A DNA stretch of 64,000 nt from Streptomyces xiamenensis. Its GTDB lineage: Bacteria > Actinomycetota > Actinomycetes > Streptomycetales > Streptomycetaceae. The translations under genes were made by a program, and so were the position numbers. Location: the NCBI RefSeq assembly GCF_000993785.3, contig NZ_CP009922.3, positions 5,146,001 to 5,210,000 of the forward strand. Direction: 5' to 3'. This document shows positions 39,641 through 48,423 of this stretch, in pieces (position 1 is the first letter of the stretch; each line of letters opens with the position of its first letter). Below the pieces are notes generated by a model. It worked only from the letters and a program-made list of their open reading frames with translations. It made no database searches and was not told the origin of the DNA.

Positions 39641-41647
39641 ATGGCGCACGACCGCTACGGAACCTGGCCCTCGCCGATCGACGCCGCCCTGGTCGCCGCC
39701 CACGACGGCAAGCCCGAGTTCCTGGGCGCGGTCGGCGAGGAACTGTGGTGGACGGCGCCGCGCCCCGCCGAGGGCGGCCGCCGCGCGCTGGTGCGGCTGC
39801 GCCCGGACGGGGACGGCGCCGCCGAAACGGTCCTGCCCACGCCGTGGAACGTCCGCAACCGCGTCATCGAGTACGGCGGCCACCCCTGGGCGGGCATCGC
39901 CCGCCCGGCCGGCGGCCCGCTGGTGGTCTTCACCGACCACGGCGACCAGCGGATCCACGCCGTCGAACCCGACGCCCCCAGCGGCCCGGCGCCGCGCGCG
40001 CTCACCCCGCCCTCCACCGCCGACCGCGAGCTGCGCTGGTGCGACCTGCTCCCGCGCCCCGGGCACGGCGAGGTGTGGGCCGTCCTGGAAGAGCACCGGG
40101 CGGGCACCGTACGGCGCGTCGCCGTCGCCGTACCGCTGGACGGATCCGCCGCCCAGGACCCGAACGCGCTGCGCGAACTCACCCCTGCCGCCCACCGGTT
40201 CGTCACCACCCCCCGGCCCTCCCCGGACGGACGCCGCGCCGTGTGGCTGGCCTGGGACCACCCCCGGATGCCCTGGGAGGGCACCGAACTGCTGATCGCC
40301 GACCTGGGCGAGGACGGCCGCCTGACCGGGGCGCGCACCCTGGCCGGCGGCCCCGACGAGGCCATCGCCCAGGCCGAATGGGCCCCGGACGGCACCCTGC
40401 TGGCCACCACCGACCGCACCGGCTGGTGGAACCCGCACCGCGTCGACCCCGACACCGGCACCGCTGTGCCGCTGTGCGCGCGCGAGGAGGAGTTCGCCGA
40501 AGGGCTGTGGCGTATCGGCTGGCGCTGGTTCGCGCCGCTGGACGGCGGGCTGTTCGCCGTCCTGCACGGGCGCGGCGGGCTGCGTCTGGGCATCCTGGAC
40601 CCCGCCACTGGTGAACTCGCCGACGCCCCCGGCAGTCACGGCGAATGGGCGCCCGGACTGGCCGTTCAGGGCAGCCGGGTCACCGGCATCGCCGCCGGAG
40701 CGCACACCGGCTGGGAGATCGTGCAACTGGACACCGCCACCGGACGCACCAGGGTGCTCGCCGAACGCCACCACGACCCGGTCGATCCTGCCTACTACCC
40801 GCACCCGGCCGCCCGTACCTTCACCGGCCCGGACGGGCGGGAGATCCACGCCACCGTCTACCCGCCGGCCCATCCGCTGGCCGCCGTCCCGCAGCCGCAG
40901 GACGAGTTGCCGCCGTACGTCATCTGGGCACACGGCGGCCCCACCTCCCGCGCCCCCGTCGTCCTCGACCTGGAGATCGCCTACTTCACCTCGCGCGGCA
41001 TCGGCGTCGCCGAGGTCAACTACGGCGGCTCCACCGGCTTCGGCCGCGCCTACCGCGAGCGGCTGCGCGAACAGTGGGGCGTGGTCGATGTCGAGGACTG
41101 CGCCGCCGTCGCCCGCGGACTCGCCGCCGAGGGGACCGCCGACCCGCACCGGCTCGCCATCCGGGGCGGCAGCGCCGGCGGCTGGACCGCCGCCGCTTCC
41201 CTCACCGATACCGGCACCGCCGGTCTTTACCGCTGCGGCACCATCAGCTACCCGATCCTCGATCTGGCGAGTTGGACGGGGACGGGCACCCACGACTTCG
41301 AATCCCGCTACCTCGACTCACTGATCGGCCCGTACGACGAGGTTCCCGAGCGCTACCACGACCGCTCGCCGGTGCACCACGCCGAGCGGATCACCGTACC
41401 GTTCCTGCTGCTGCAGGGACTGGACGACGCGATCTGCCCGCCCGAGCAGGCCGACCGGCTGCTGGCCGCGCTCGCCGAGCGCCCGGGCCCCGCCGTGCCG
41501 CACGCCTACCTCACCTTCGAGGGCGAGGGCCACGGCTTCCGCCGCGCCGACACGATCGTGACCGCCATCGAGTCCGAACTGGCCCTGTACCTGGACGCCT
41601 TCGGCATCGCCCGACCGGACGCGCCGCTGCTGGAGCTGCGCCGGTGA
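39641..41647 (+). CDS. S9-family prolyl oligopeptidase-like serine peptidase
   Basis: 668 aa. The N-terminal two thirds form a beta-propeller (repeated strands such as RPSPDGRRAVWLAWDHPRMP and AEWAPDGTLLATTDRTGWWN). The C-terminal alpha/beta-hydrolase domain has the triad S511 (RGGSAGGWT), D595 or D596 (GLDDAICPPEQ) and H631 (EGEGHGFRR). Such enzymes cleave short peptides, here probably acylaminoacyl- or dipeptidyl-peptidase-like. ATG 39641 has GGAGG 8 nt upstream. The next gene overlaps its stop (GTGA). Confidence 0.92.
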   Translation: MAHDRYGTWPSPIDAALVAAHDGKPEFLGAVGEELWWTAPRPAEGGRRALVRLRPDGDGAAETVLPTPWNVRNRVIEYGGHPWAGIARPAGGPLVVFTDHGDQRIHAVEPDAPSGPAPRALTPPSTADRELRWCDLLPRPGHGEVWAVLEEHRAGTVRRVAVAVPLDGSAAQDPNALRELTPAAHRFVTTPRPSPDGRRAVWLAWDHPRMPWEGTELLIADLGEDGRLTGARTLAGGPDEAIAQAEWAPDGTLLATTDRTGWWNPHRVDPDTGTAVPLCAREEEFAEGLWRIGWRWFAPLDGGLFAVLHGRGGLRLGILDPATGELADAPGSHGEWAPGLAVQGSRVTGIAAGAHTGWEIVQLDTATGRTRVLAERHHDPVDPAYYPHPAARTFTGPDGREIHATVYPPAHPLAAVPQPQDELPPYVIWAHGGPTSRAPVVLDLEIAYFTSRGIGVAEVNYGGSTGFGRAYRERLREQWGVVDVEDCAAVARGLAAEGTADPHRLAIRGGSAGGWTAAASLTDTGTAGLYRCGTISYPILDLASWTGTGTHDFESRYLDSLIGPYDEVPERYHDRSPVHHAERITVPFLLLQGLDDAICPPEQADRLLAALAERPGPAVPHAYLTFEGEGHGFRRADTIVTAIESELALYLDAFGIARPDAPLLELRR

Positions 41648-42558
41648 TCCCCGCGCTGCGCCCCGGTGACGTGGTCACGGTGGTGGCCCCGGCGGGCCCG
41701 GTGGAACGGGACGTGCTCATGGCGGGCACCGAGATCCTGCGCGGCTGGGGACTGACGGTCCGTATCGCCCCCTCCGCCCTGGACGGCGGCCCGGCCCCGC
41801 TGCCCCACCTGTCCGCCGCCGACGGCCACCGGGCCCGTGACCTTCAACGGGCCTGGTGCGACCCGGACAACGCGGCGGTGATCTGCGCCAGGGGCGGCTA
41901 CGGCACCCAGCGGCTACTGCCCCTGCTCGACTGGGACGCGCTGGCCGCCGCAGGGCCGAAGATCCTGCTCGGCTACAGCGACATCACCGCACTGCACGAG
42001 GCGTTCGCGCTCTGCCTGGGCGTACCCGCCTGGCACGGCCCGATGCCGGGCACCGCGGCGTTCACCGACGACGCGGTGGCCCAGGAACGCCTGCGCCGCG
42101 CCCTGTTCACCCCGCACGACCCCCGTCCGATCGGCTCCCCGGCGGCCCGGGCCCTGGTCCCCGGGACCGCGCGCGGGATCACGCTGGGCGGCTGCGCGAG
42201 CCTGCTGGCGTCCGGGGTCGGCACCCCGTACGTCAGACCCTCGGCGGCCGGCGGCATCCTGCTGCTGGAGGACACCGGTGAGGAGCCCTACCGGCTGGAC
42301 CGGGCCCTGACCCAACTCCTGAACGCCGGCTGGCTGGACGGGGTGGCCGGCATCGCCCTCGGCTCCTGGCGGGAGTGCGGCCCGTACGAGGAGGTCCGTG
42401 CCGTCCTGGCGGACCGGCTGGTGCCGCTCGGGGTGCCGGTGGTGGAGGAACTGGGCTTCGGCCACGGCCCTCAGCCCTGGACGATCCCCCTCGGCGTCCC
42501 GGCCACCCTGGACGCCGAAAGGGGGACCCTGACCCCGGACCCGCCTGCCGACCGGTGA
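41644..42558 (+). CDS. LD-carboxypeptidase, S66 family
   Basis: 304 aa from GTG 41644. Seen: GDVVTVVAPAGPVERDVL, AVICARGGYGTQRLLPLLDW, the nucleophile Ser in LLGYSDITALHEAF, and the C-terminal GGILLLEDTGEEPYRLDRAL and FGHGPQPWTIPLG with the acid and histidine. The family removes the terminal D-Ala from murein tetrapeptides in cell-wall recycling, or related LD bonds such as in microcin self-immunity. Coupling to an S9 peptidase suggests peptide breakdown. Confidence 0.9.
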   Translation: MIPALRPGDVVTVVAPAGPVERDVLMAGTEILRGWGLTVRIAPSALDGGPAPLPHLSAADGHRARDLQRAWCDPDNAAVICARGGYGTQRLLPLLDWDALAAAGPKILLGYSDITALHEAFALCLGVPAWHGPMPGTAAFTDDAVAQERLRRALFTPHDPRPIGSPAARALVPGTARGITLGGCASLLASGVGTPYVRPSAAGGILLLEDTGEEPYRLDRALTQLLNAGWLDGVAGIALGSWRECGPYEEVRAVLADRLVPLGVPVVEELGFGHGPQPWTIPLGVPATLDAERGTLTPDPPADR

Positions 42559-42568
42559 CGCGGGCGGC

Positions 42569-42761
42569 TAGGCCCTGTCTGACACATCCCGCCTGGCCCG
42601 CGTCGCCTGGCACGGCACCTCGCTGCGTTGTCGAGACGCCCAAGTAGCCCACTACGAGGACGCCCCTCCGCCTTGCGATGCTCCCCCAGCCTTCGGCCGG
42701 GAGGTGCCCCCAGCACCAGACAACGCGGGCCCGACCGGCGCCATGTGTCAGACAGGACCTA
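42569..42761. mobile_element. MITE-like element, copy 1 (193 bp)
   Basis: Terminal inverted repeats TAGGCCCTGTCTGACACAT (left) and ATGTGTCAGACAGGACCTA (right) match at 18 of 19 positions. Inside are a palindromic stretch (GCCCAAGTAGCCCACTACGA, about 42639-42658) and a hairpin-like CTCCCCCAGCCTTCGGCCGG. It has no transposase. A second, internally deleted copy lies at 44371-44488. Similar sequences are, from memory, abundant in Streptomyces genomes. The right end supplies the stop codon of the SMI1 gene. Confidence 0.75.
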
Positions 42762-43325
42762 GTCCATGAGTTCCTGGATCTCCTCCCGGCCCACAGTGAG
42801 CAGCTCGCTGAAGCTGTCGCAGGGGTCCGACAGCTCGCCGTACTTCACCGCGAGAAGGTAGGCCCGGTACTCGCCGTTCTCCAGGACATCGCTGGTGTCC
42901 AGCAGGAAGACGTCCTCACCCCGGGCGATGCTGAGACCGTACCGGAAGACGTCGTCCTCCTCGCCACCGTCCTCGCTCGCCCAGCCCGTGTGTTCGTCGC
43001 GGAACCACGCGAACTCGGCGCACGGACGCAGCGAGTCGATCCATTCCGCCACGCGTCCCCAGCCGTCGCTGGCGAGCAGGAAGGCGCGCAGACTCGGCGG
43101 CAGGGCCACCCCGAGGCGTTCCTCCGTCGCGGCGATCGCCCGCTCGTCCGCCGGGTCGTGCCCGAGCCAGCGCGCGTCGAACTGCTCCTGCGTCACCTCG
43201 CCCAGCTCGTCCTCGTCGAGGCTGCTCAGATACCACTCGCTGTACTCGTTCAGATAGGCCCGCCACTCCTGGGGGGTGCCCGGGCACGGGGCGGGTGGCA
43301 CGTTGCTCTCGGCGCCGTCCGTCAT
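42759..43325 (-). CDS. SMI1/KNR4 family protein
   Basis: 188 aa. ADERAIAATEERLGVALPPS and LRAFLLASDGWGRVAEWIDS are the SMI1/KNR4 signature, followed by a typical DVFLLDTSDVLENGEYRAYL and SFSELLTVGREEIQELMD. In bacteria these proteins are often immunity factors for polymorphic toxins or contact-dependent systems; no toxin gene is adjacent. The TAG stop is formed by the inverted repeat of the neighbouring MITE, so the original C-terminus may have been altered. Confidence 0.85.
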   Translation of the reverse strand: MTDGAESNVPPAPCPGTPQEWRAYLNEYSEWYLSSLDEDELGEVTQEQFDARWLGHDPADERAIAATEERLGVALPPSLRAFLLASDGWGRVAEWIDSLRPCAEFAWFRDEHTGWASEDGGEEDDVFRYGLSIARGEDVFLLDTSDVLENGEYRAYLLAVKYGELSDPCDSFSELLTVGREEIQELMD

Positions 43326-43461
43326 GGATCTGCTGTCCTTCCCGCAGGCTCGCGAGCCTCTTCGATGACATCAAATGCCGCCACGGGGCGGCCTGTTGGA
43401 AGTTCTATCAGCAGCGTTCCCATGCCCGGTCCGGCGCCCTGGCGGGGTGTCCGCCCCCGAG

Positions 43462-43905
43462 CTAGGCGGTGAGTGCGGCGCGCAGTCGTTCGGCGTAGGC
43501 GTGGCGGCGGTCGGCGGGGAGCCGGTCGGGCTGTGGCGGGGTGGCGTACAGGTCGTCGCCGGGGTAGCGGGGGAAGAGGTGCTGGTGGAAGTGCCAGACG
43601 TGCTGGTCGCCGGCGGGTTCGTTGTGTTGGCGGGTGGAGACCCCGGCGCAGTCGTAGGCGGTGCGCATGGCGCGAGCCAGGGTACGGGTGGCGTCGAAGA
43701 CCGCGTGGCCGTCGGCGGTGGGGAGGTCGTAGAGGTTCTCGTGGTGGGCGAGAGGGACGATCAGCAGATGGCCCGCGTTCCTCGGCCACCACTGCGGGCA
43801 GATCAGCGCGAAGACCCGTTCGTCGCGGTAGACCACGTCGGGCTCCCGGTCCGGGGTCAGGTGGCAGAACGGGCAGTGGTAGTCGGCGGGTTCGTGGTGG
43901 TGCAC
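43462..43905 (-). CDS. HIT-family protein
   Basis: 147 aa from GTG 43905 behind GGAGG. Two Cys (CPFCHLTPD) precede the HIT fold; the triad motif is HVWHFHQHLFPRYPGD. HIT proteins hydrolyse or transfer nucleotidyl groups from mono- and dinucleotides such as Ap4A or AMP-amidates. It lies 35 nt downstream of the MazG-like gene on the same strand, so a housekeeping role in nucleotide clean-up is plausible. Confidence 0.88.
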   Translation of the reverse strand: MHHHEPADYHCPFCHLTPDREPDVVYRDERVFALICPQWWPRNAGHLLIVPLAHHENLYDLPTADGHAVFDATRTLARAMRTAYDCAGVSTRQHNEPAGDQHVWHFHQHLFPRYPGDDLYATPPQPDRLPADRRHAYAERLRAALTA

Positions 43906-43940
43906 AGGGTGCCTCCCTGGCGTGATACGGCGTGGGACGG

Positions 43941-44360
43941 TCAGGAGCCGGCCGGCGGCCAGGCGACGAGGCCGTCGAGGACCGGCGGTTGGTAGCCGGG
44001 CCCCTTGAGTACCTTGCCGTCCGGCCGGCGCAGGACACGGCCTTCGGCGTCGAGCTTGCTCATGTTCGACCGGTGGACCTCGGCGAACACGGCGGGCAGG
44101 TCGATCCCCAGCGCATCCGCGGTGCCGTAGGTGACATAGAGGACGTCGGCCAGTTCCTTGGCCACGGCACGGTACGCGCCGAGCGGGTCCTCGCCCGTGC
44201 GCAGGGCCTTCGCGAGGGCGGTCAGGGCCTCGGCGGCCTCGTGGGCTTCCTCGTCCAGCAACGTCCGCCGGTGTTCGGCCGTTTCGGGGCGCTCGCTCAC
44301 GCCCTGACCGTCGAACGTCTCGCGGAACTCGGCAACGCGTCGCATCGGCTCGTGATCCAT
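43941..44360 (-). CDS. MazG-like nucleotide pyrophosphohydrolase
   Basis: 139 aa. The helical metal-binding pattern is seen as LLDEEAHEAAEALTALAKAL (ExxE) and AVAKELADVLYVTYGTADAL (ExxD). These enzymes split non-canonical NTPs to NMP and pyrophosphate. The C-terminal tail (SNMSKLDAEGRVLRRPDGKV) is typical of the phage/actinobacterial subgroup. MITE copy 2 starts 10 nt upstream of its ATG and may carry or disturb its promoter. Confidence 0.87.
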   Translation of the reverse strand: MDHEPMRRVAEFRETFDGQGVSERPETAEHRRTLLDEEAHEAAEALTALAKALRTGEDPLGAYRAVAKELADVLYVTYGTADALGIDLPAVFAEVHRSNMSKLDAEGRVLRRPDGKVLKGPGYQPPVLDGLVAWPPAGS

Positions 44361-44370
44361 GACCCGACCC

Positions 44371-44488
44371 TAGGGCCTGTCTGACACATCCCGCCTGGCC
44401 CGCGTCTCCCCCAGCCTTCGGCCGGGAGGTGCCCCCAGCACCAGACGCCGCGGGCCTGACCGGCGCTCTATGTCTCAGACAGGCCCCA
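44371..44488. mobile_element. MITE-like element, copy 2 (118 bp, internally deleted)
   Basis: Left end TAGGGCCTGTCTGACACAT and right end ATGTCTCAGACAGGCCCCA correspond to copy 1 with a few changes. The inside keeps the CTCCCCCAGCCTTCGGCCGG hairpin and the CCAGCACCAGAC stretch but lacks about 72 bp of copy 1, including its palindromic part. The two copies bracket the SMI1-HIT-MazG block, giving homologous sites for recombination. Confidence 0.72.
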
Positions 44489-44625
44489 GGCCCTGGCCGG
44501 GCGGCCGGGGGCGAGCGGTCCGTATGCTCGGCGGCGGTGGGGTGTGGACGATCCGTGCGGCTCCCGCCGGGTGTGCCGCACCCTCGCGAGGCCCGCTCCG
44601 GGGCTTCCGGCGAAGGAGAGAAACG

Positions 44626-45162
44626 ATGAGCGAGAATCCGACGGTACCGAGCGAGCCCGGGAAGCACATCGCCGACCCGCGTCAGCTGCTGCTCGACTAC
44701 CTCGACTACTACCGCGAGGTGGTGCTGTCGAAGCTGGCCGGGCTCTCAGAGGAGGAGTTGCGCAGCTCCCGGCTGCCGTCCGGGTGGACCCCGGTGGAGC
44801 TGATCTGGCATCTGGCCCATGTGGAGCGCCGCTGGCTGCGCTGGGGCTTTCTGGGCGAGGAGGTCGACGAGCCGTGGGCCGACTGGTTCCACGGGCCCTC
44901 GGGCCCGGAGCGCTGGGCGGTGCCCGACGGGGTGAGCACGGCCGAGGTGCTGGAGACCTTCCACCGGTACGTCGCGGACTCCCGGGCGATCACCGCGGAC
45001 GTCGCGCTGGAGGCGCGGGCCGAGGGGGGCGGCCGGTTCGGCCCGGCCGAGCAGGCTCCGGCGCTGAGCTGGATCCTCTTCCACCTGCTCCAGGAGTACG
45101 CCCGGCACGCCGGTCACCTGGATGTCGTACGCGAGCTGGCGGACGGTGTCACGGGGGAGTAG
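44626..45162 (+). CDS. DinB-family protein (DUF664)
   Basis: 178 aa behind GAAGGAGAG. Metal-binding histidines of the four-helix bundle lie in WTPVELIWHLAHVERRW and LFHLLQEYARHAGHLDVVRE, the last being the DUF664 signature. Actinobacterial relatives include mycothiol- or bacillithiol-dependent transferases, but the substrate here is unknown. The ATG was chosen by its strong ribosome site. Confidence 0.88.
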   Translation: MSENPTVPSEPGKHIADPRQLLLDYLDYYREVVLSKLAGLSEEELRSSRLPSGWTPVELIWHLAHVERRWLRWGFLGEEVDEPWADWFHGPSGPERWAVPDGVSTAEVLETFHRYVADSRAITADVALEARAEGGGRFGPAEQAPALSWILFHLLQEYARHAGHLDVVRELADGVTGE

Positions 45163-45268
45163 CGAACCGGGACAAGCCGGACTACGGTGGAGGGAACGCC
45201 GCGATGGGCTCCCATTTCGCGCGGCCCGCGTGGCGACATCGCGAACGCGAACGCAAAGGAGTCCCGCC

Positions 45269-45691
45269 ATGACCACCGCCGCGGACATCATGAGCCAAGG
45301 CGCCCAGTGCGTCCCGATGAACGAGACCCTGGACCGCGCCGCCCAGTTGATGCGTGAACAGAACGTGGGCGCGCTGCCCGTCTGCGACGAGAACGAGCGC
45401 ATGCAGGGCATCATCACCGACCGCGACATCGTCGTGAAGTGTGTCGCCGCCGGCCACGACCCCTCCAAGGTCCGGGCCGGCGATCTGTGCGAGGGCACTC
45501 CGCGCTGGATATCCGCCGATGCCAGCGCGGAGGACGCGCTCGCCGAGATGGAGACGCACCAGATCCGGCGGCTGCCGGTCGTCGGCGGCGACAAGCGGCT
45601 GGTCGGCATGATCAGTGAGGCCGACGTGGCCAGGACGCTCACCGACGACCAGGTGGCCACGTTCGTCGAGCGTGTCTACGCCACCTCCTGA
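45269..45691 (+). CDS. Two-CBS-domain protein
   Basis: 140 aa behind AAAGGAG. A pair of CBS motifs: GAQCVPMNETLDRAAQLMRE to MQGIITDRDIVVKCVAAGHD, and ISADASAEDALAEMETHQIR to LVGMISEADVARTLTDDQVA. No enzymatic domain. Stand-alone CBS pairs bind adenine nucleotides and act as energy or stress sensors. The short gap to the next gene suggests possible cotranscription with LapA. Confidence 0.9.
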   Translation: MTTAADIMSQGAQCVPMNETLDRAAQLMREQNVGALPVCDENERMQGIITDRDIVVKCVAAGHDPSKVRAGDLCEGTPRWISADASAEDALAEMETHQIRRLPVVGGDKRLVGMISEADVARTLTDDQVATFVERVYATS

Positions 45692-45775
45692 GCCACCCGC
45701 CCGGCAGACCCCCGGGACGCACCTCGCCGCGCCGCTCGCCGGGCGGGCGGCGGCGGGGGCGGCCATGCTGGGAGC

Positions 45776-46021
45776 ATGGCATCCAACCCCAGACCCCGGA
45801 AGGCCAGCGGCAGCACCCCGCTGGGGGACTTCTTCACCCCCGGCCGGATCGTCGCCCTGGTGGTCGCCGTCCTCGTCCTGATCTTCGTCTTCCAGAACAC
45901 CGGGCGCACCAAAATCCGCGTCCTCATCCCCGAGGTCATCATGCCGCTGTGGCTGGCACTGCTGGCCACAGCCCTGATCGGCCTATTCCTCGGCATGTAT
46001 CTGACACACCGCAGAAGATAA
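45776..46021 (+). CDS. LapA-domain membrane protein
   Basis: 81 aa with two membrane helices, IVALVVAVLVLIFVFQNTG and LWLALLATALIGLFLGMYLT, joined by the characteristic FQNTGRTKIRVLIPEVIMPL. This is the lipopolysaccharide assembly protein A domain (DUF1049) in its short actinobacterial form. Its function in Gram-positive bacteria is not known. Confidence 0.85.
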   Translation: MASNPRPRKASGSTPLGDFFTPGRIVALVVAVLVLIFVFQNTGRTKIRVLIPEVIMPLWLALLATALIGLFLGMYLTHRRR

Positions 46022-46117
46022 ACCCCCAGGGCCCTCTTTCACCCGAGTGGGTGACCGTGTTCCATGGTCATCACAGCGCCGGTCACCCGGCCGGGGGTGA
46101 GGGGAGCGAGGGGTTTC

Positions 46118-48157
46118 ATGACAGGAACCGGAAGCACGGCCGGCGCCGCCGCAGGACCCGGGACGACCGTCCGGCGCGGCACGCTCACGCTCCCCGCCGC
46201 GCCGCTGGGCCCACCCAATCCGCTGCCCGCGCTGCTCCCGCTGGACGAGGCCCACCGCCTCGACCCGGCGGAGTTCGCGGTGCTGCCGCCCGACGCCGCC
46301 CGGCAGGCCGCGTACGCGCCGCTGACCTCCGTCCTGCCCGCCCCGCTGTACGACGGCTACGGCCGCGCCCGCGCCGCCACCGAGATCCCCACCCTCGTCA
46401 TCGAGAACGACCGGCTGCGCGCCACCGTGCTGCCCGGCTGGGGCGGGCGCGTCCACTCCCTGTTCCACAAGGCCACCGGGCGCGAACTCCTGTACCGCAA
46501 CCCGGTGCTGCAACCGGCCAACTTCGCCCTCAACGGCGCCTGGTTCTCCGGCGGCATCGAATGGAACATCGGCGCCACCGGGCACACCGCCCTGTCCTGC
46601 GCCCCGCTGCACGCCGCCGCCGTGCCCGCCCCCGACGGCGGACAGATGCTGCGGCTGTGGGAGTGGGAACGGCTGCGCGACACCCCCTTCCAGGTCGACC
46701 TGTGGCTCCCGCGGGGATCCGACTTCCTCTACGTCGGCGTTCGCATCCGCAACCCCCAGGACAGCACGACACCGGTCTACTGGTGGTCCAACACCGCCGT
46801 CCCCGAACACCCCGGCACCCGGGTCCTGGTCCCCGCCGAGCGGGCCTGGCACTTCGGCTACCGGCGCGCGCTGCGCACGGTGTCCGTCCCAGGTGACCCG
46901 GGCGGGCCCGACCGCACTCGCCCCGCCCACGGCGATCACCACCCGGCCGACTACTTCTACGACGTGCCCGCCACCGCGCGGAAGTGGATCGCCGCCCTGC
47001 GGGAGGACGGCCACGGCCTCGTCCAGACCTCCACCGCCGCCCTCCCGGGCCGCAAGCTGTTCGTGTGGGGCACGGGACCCGGCGGACGCCGCTGGCAGCG
47101 CTGGCTCACCGAACCCGGCACCACCGGCTACGCCGAGATCCAGGCCGGCCTCGCCCGTACCCAGCTCGAACACCTCCCGCTCCCCGCGGGCGAGGAACTC
47201 AGCTGGCTGGAGGCGTACGGCCCGCTGCACGCCGACCCCGCCCACACGCACGGGCCCGACTGGGCGGACGCCCGCGCTCACACCGAACGGGCCCTGGACG
47301 CCGCGCTGCCCGCCGCCACCCTCGACGCCGCCCACGCCGCCTGGCTCCCGCACGCCGACCTGGACCCCGCGGACCTCCTGCACACCGGCAGTGGCTGGGG
47401 CGCCCTGGAAGTCGCCCGCGGCGGCTACGAACTGCCCGGCACCCCCTTCGGCCCCGACGCCCTCGGCCCCGAGCAGTGCCCCTGGCTGGAACTCCTGGAG
47501 AGCGGCCGGCTCCCCGGTCACGCCCTGCCCGCCACCCCGCCGGGACCCACCCTGGTCTCCCGCGCCTGGCGCGAGAAGCTCGAATGCGCCACCCCCGGCG
47601 GCCCGCTGACCGACTACCACCTGGGCATCGCCCAATGGCACGCCGGCGACCTGGCCCAGGCCGCCCGCAGCTGGGAACGGGCCCTGGCCGAAGGCCCCAG
47701 CCCCTGGCCGCTGCGCGCCCTGGCCGTCGCCGATGCCCGCTCCGGGCAGCACGACCGCGCCGCCGAACGGGCCCTGACCGCCGCCGAACTCGCCCTGGCC
47801 GCGCCCGCCGGCCCCGCCGCCGACAGCGCCGCCGGGCCCGCGGTGACCGCCCTGGTCACCGAAGCGGTCACCGCCCTGCTGACCGCCGGACGCCCGGACG
47901 CCGCCCGCACCCTGCTGGAACGGCTGCCCGAACCCGTACGCGCCCGCGGCCGGCTGCGGCTGCTGGCCGCCCGCACCGCGCTCGCCCTCGGCGAACGCGA
48001 CACCGCCCGCGCCCTCCTCTCCGAGGACTTCGAGATCCCGGATCTGCGTGAGGGCGAGGAGTCCCTGCACACCACCTGGGCCGCTCTCACCGAGGACCCG
48101 CTGCCCGTTCACCACGACTTCCGGATGCGCTCCGAAGGGAGCCCGGAACCCGCCTGA
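46118..48157 (+). CDS. DUF5107-domain protein with C-terminal helical repeats
   Basis: 679 aa. The N-terminal 400 residues look like a galactose-mutarotase-type beta-sandwich (DUF5107): VIENDRLRATVLPGWGGRVH, LLYRNPVLQPANFALNGAWF, GGIEWNIGATGHTALSC, GSDFLYVGVRIRNPQDSTTP. The C-terminal part (about 505-660) is TPR-like (LGIAQWHAGDLAQAARSWER). Such proteins accompany carbohydrate catabolic operons and probably bind or epimerise sugars. Cytoplasmic, no signal peptide. I chose ATG 46118 over 46064 for its G-rich ribosome site. The downstream DeoR/transporter/dehydrogenase set suggests a common pathway. Confidence 0.8.
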   Translation: MTGTGSTAGAAAGPGTTVRRGTLTLPAAPLGPPNPLPALLPLDEAHRLDPAEFAVLPPDAARQAAYAPLTSVLPAPLYDGYGRARAATEIPTLVIENDRLRATVLPGWGGRVHSLFHKATGRELLYRNPVLQPANFALNGAWFSGGIEWNIGATGHTALSCAPLHAAAVPAPDGGQMLRLWEWERLRDTPFQVDLWLPRGSDFLYVGVRIRNPQDSTTPVYWWSNTAVPEHPGTRVLVPAERAWHFGYRRALRTVSVPGDPGGPDRTRPAHGDHHPADYFYDVPATARKWIAALREDGHGLVQTSTAALPGRKLFVWGTGPGGRRWQRWLTEPGTTGYAEIQAGLARTQLEHLPLPAGEELSWLEAYGPLHADPAHTHGPDWADARAHTERALDAALPAATLDAAHAAWLPHADLDPADLLHTGSGWGALEVARGGYELPGTPFGPDALGPEQCPWLELLESGRLPGHALPATPPGPTLVSRAWREKLECATPGGPLTDYHLGIAQWHAGDLAQAARSWERALAEGPSPWPLRALAVADARSGQHDRAAERALTAAELALAAPAGPAADSAAGPAVTALVTEAVTALLTAGRPDAARTLLERLPEPVRARGRLRLLAARTALALGERDTARALLSEDFEIPDLREGEESLHTTWAALTEDPLPVHHDFRMRSEGSPEPA

Positions 48158-48161
48158 ACGA

Positions 48162-48381
48162 CCGTACGGGCACGTCCCGCCGAGCCGTACGGGCCCGAAA
48201 CGGGCATCCATCCGTGCCCGTACGGGCGCCCGTACGGCACATGGAAAGCGCTGTCCGTGAACGGCCCGAAGCGGCCACCCCTGCGACCGAACGGGCACAA
48301 TCGGGCAGGAAAACCCGAACAGTTGCTCTGTTCCGCGCCCCGTTCCCGACGGTAGAACTCTCCGTGCGGCCCGAACGGGCA
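48162..48381. repeat. Cluster of CCGWACGGGCA motifs upstream of deoR (probable operator array)
   Basis: In 220 bp of non-coding sequence the 10-mer CCGTACGGGC or CCGAACGGGC occurs at 48162, 48185, 48218, 48287 and 48371, with variant copies at 48195 (CCGAAACGGGCA) and 48230 (CCGTACGGCA). Three copies end in A. GCCCGTACGGGC at 48216-48227 is a perfect 12-bp palindrome. Repeated sites in front of a DeoR gene fit an operator array for the regulator, which in this family often binds repeated half-sites. All copies lie upstream of the regulator start at 48424. Confidence 0.6.
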
Positions 48382-48423
48382 GCGACAGCAACGCAGCTGT
48401 GCGGGTAAGGAGCGTGGACGTCA

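Noticed and set aside
41295..41310. TTCGAATCC, resembling a tRNA T-arm
   Set aside because: It sits within the S9 peptidase coding sequence and no cloverleaf can be drawn around it.
42759..44360. SMI1-HIT-MazG group as a defence or toxin-immunity island
   Set aside because: No nuclease, toxin or defence effector is present; HIT and MazG fit house-cleaning. The MITE bracketing is reported separately.
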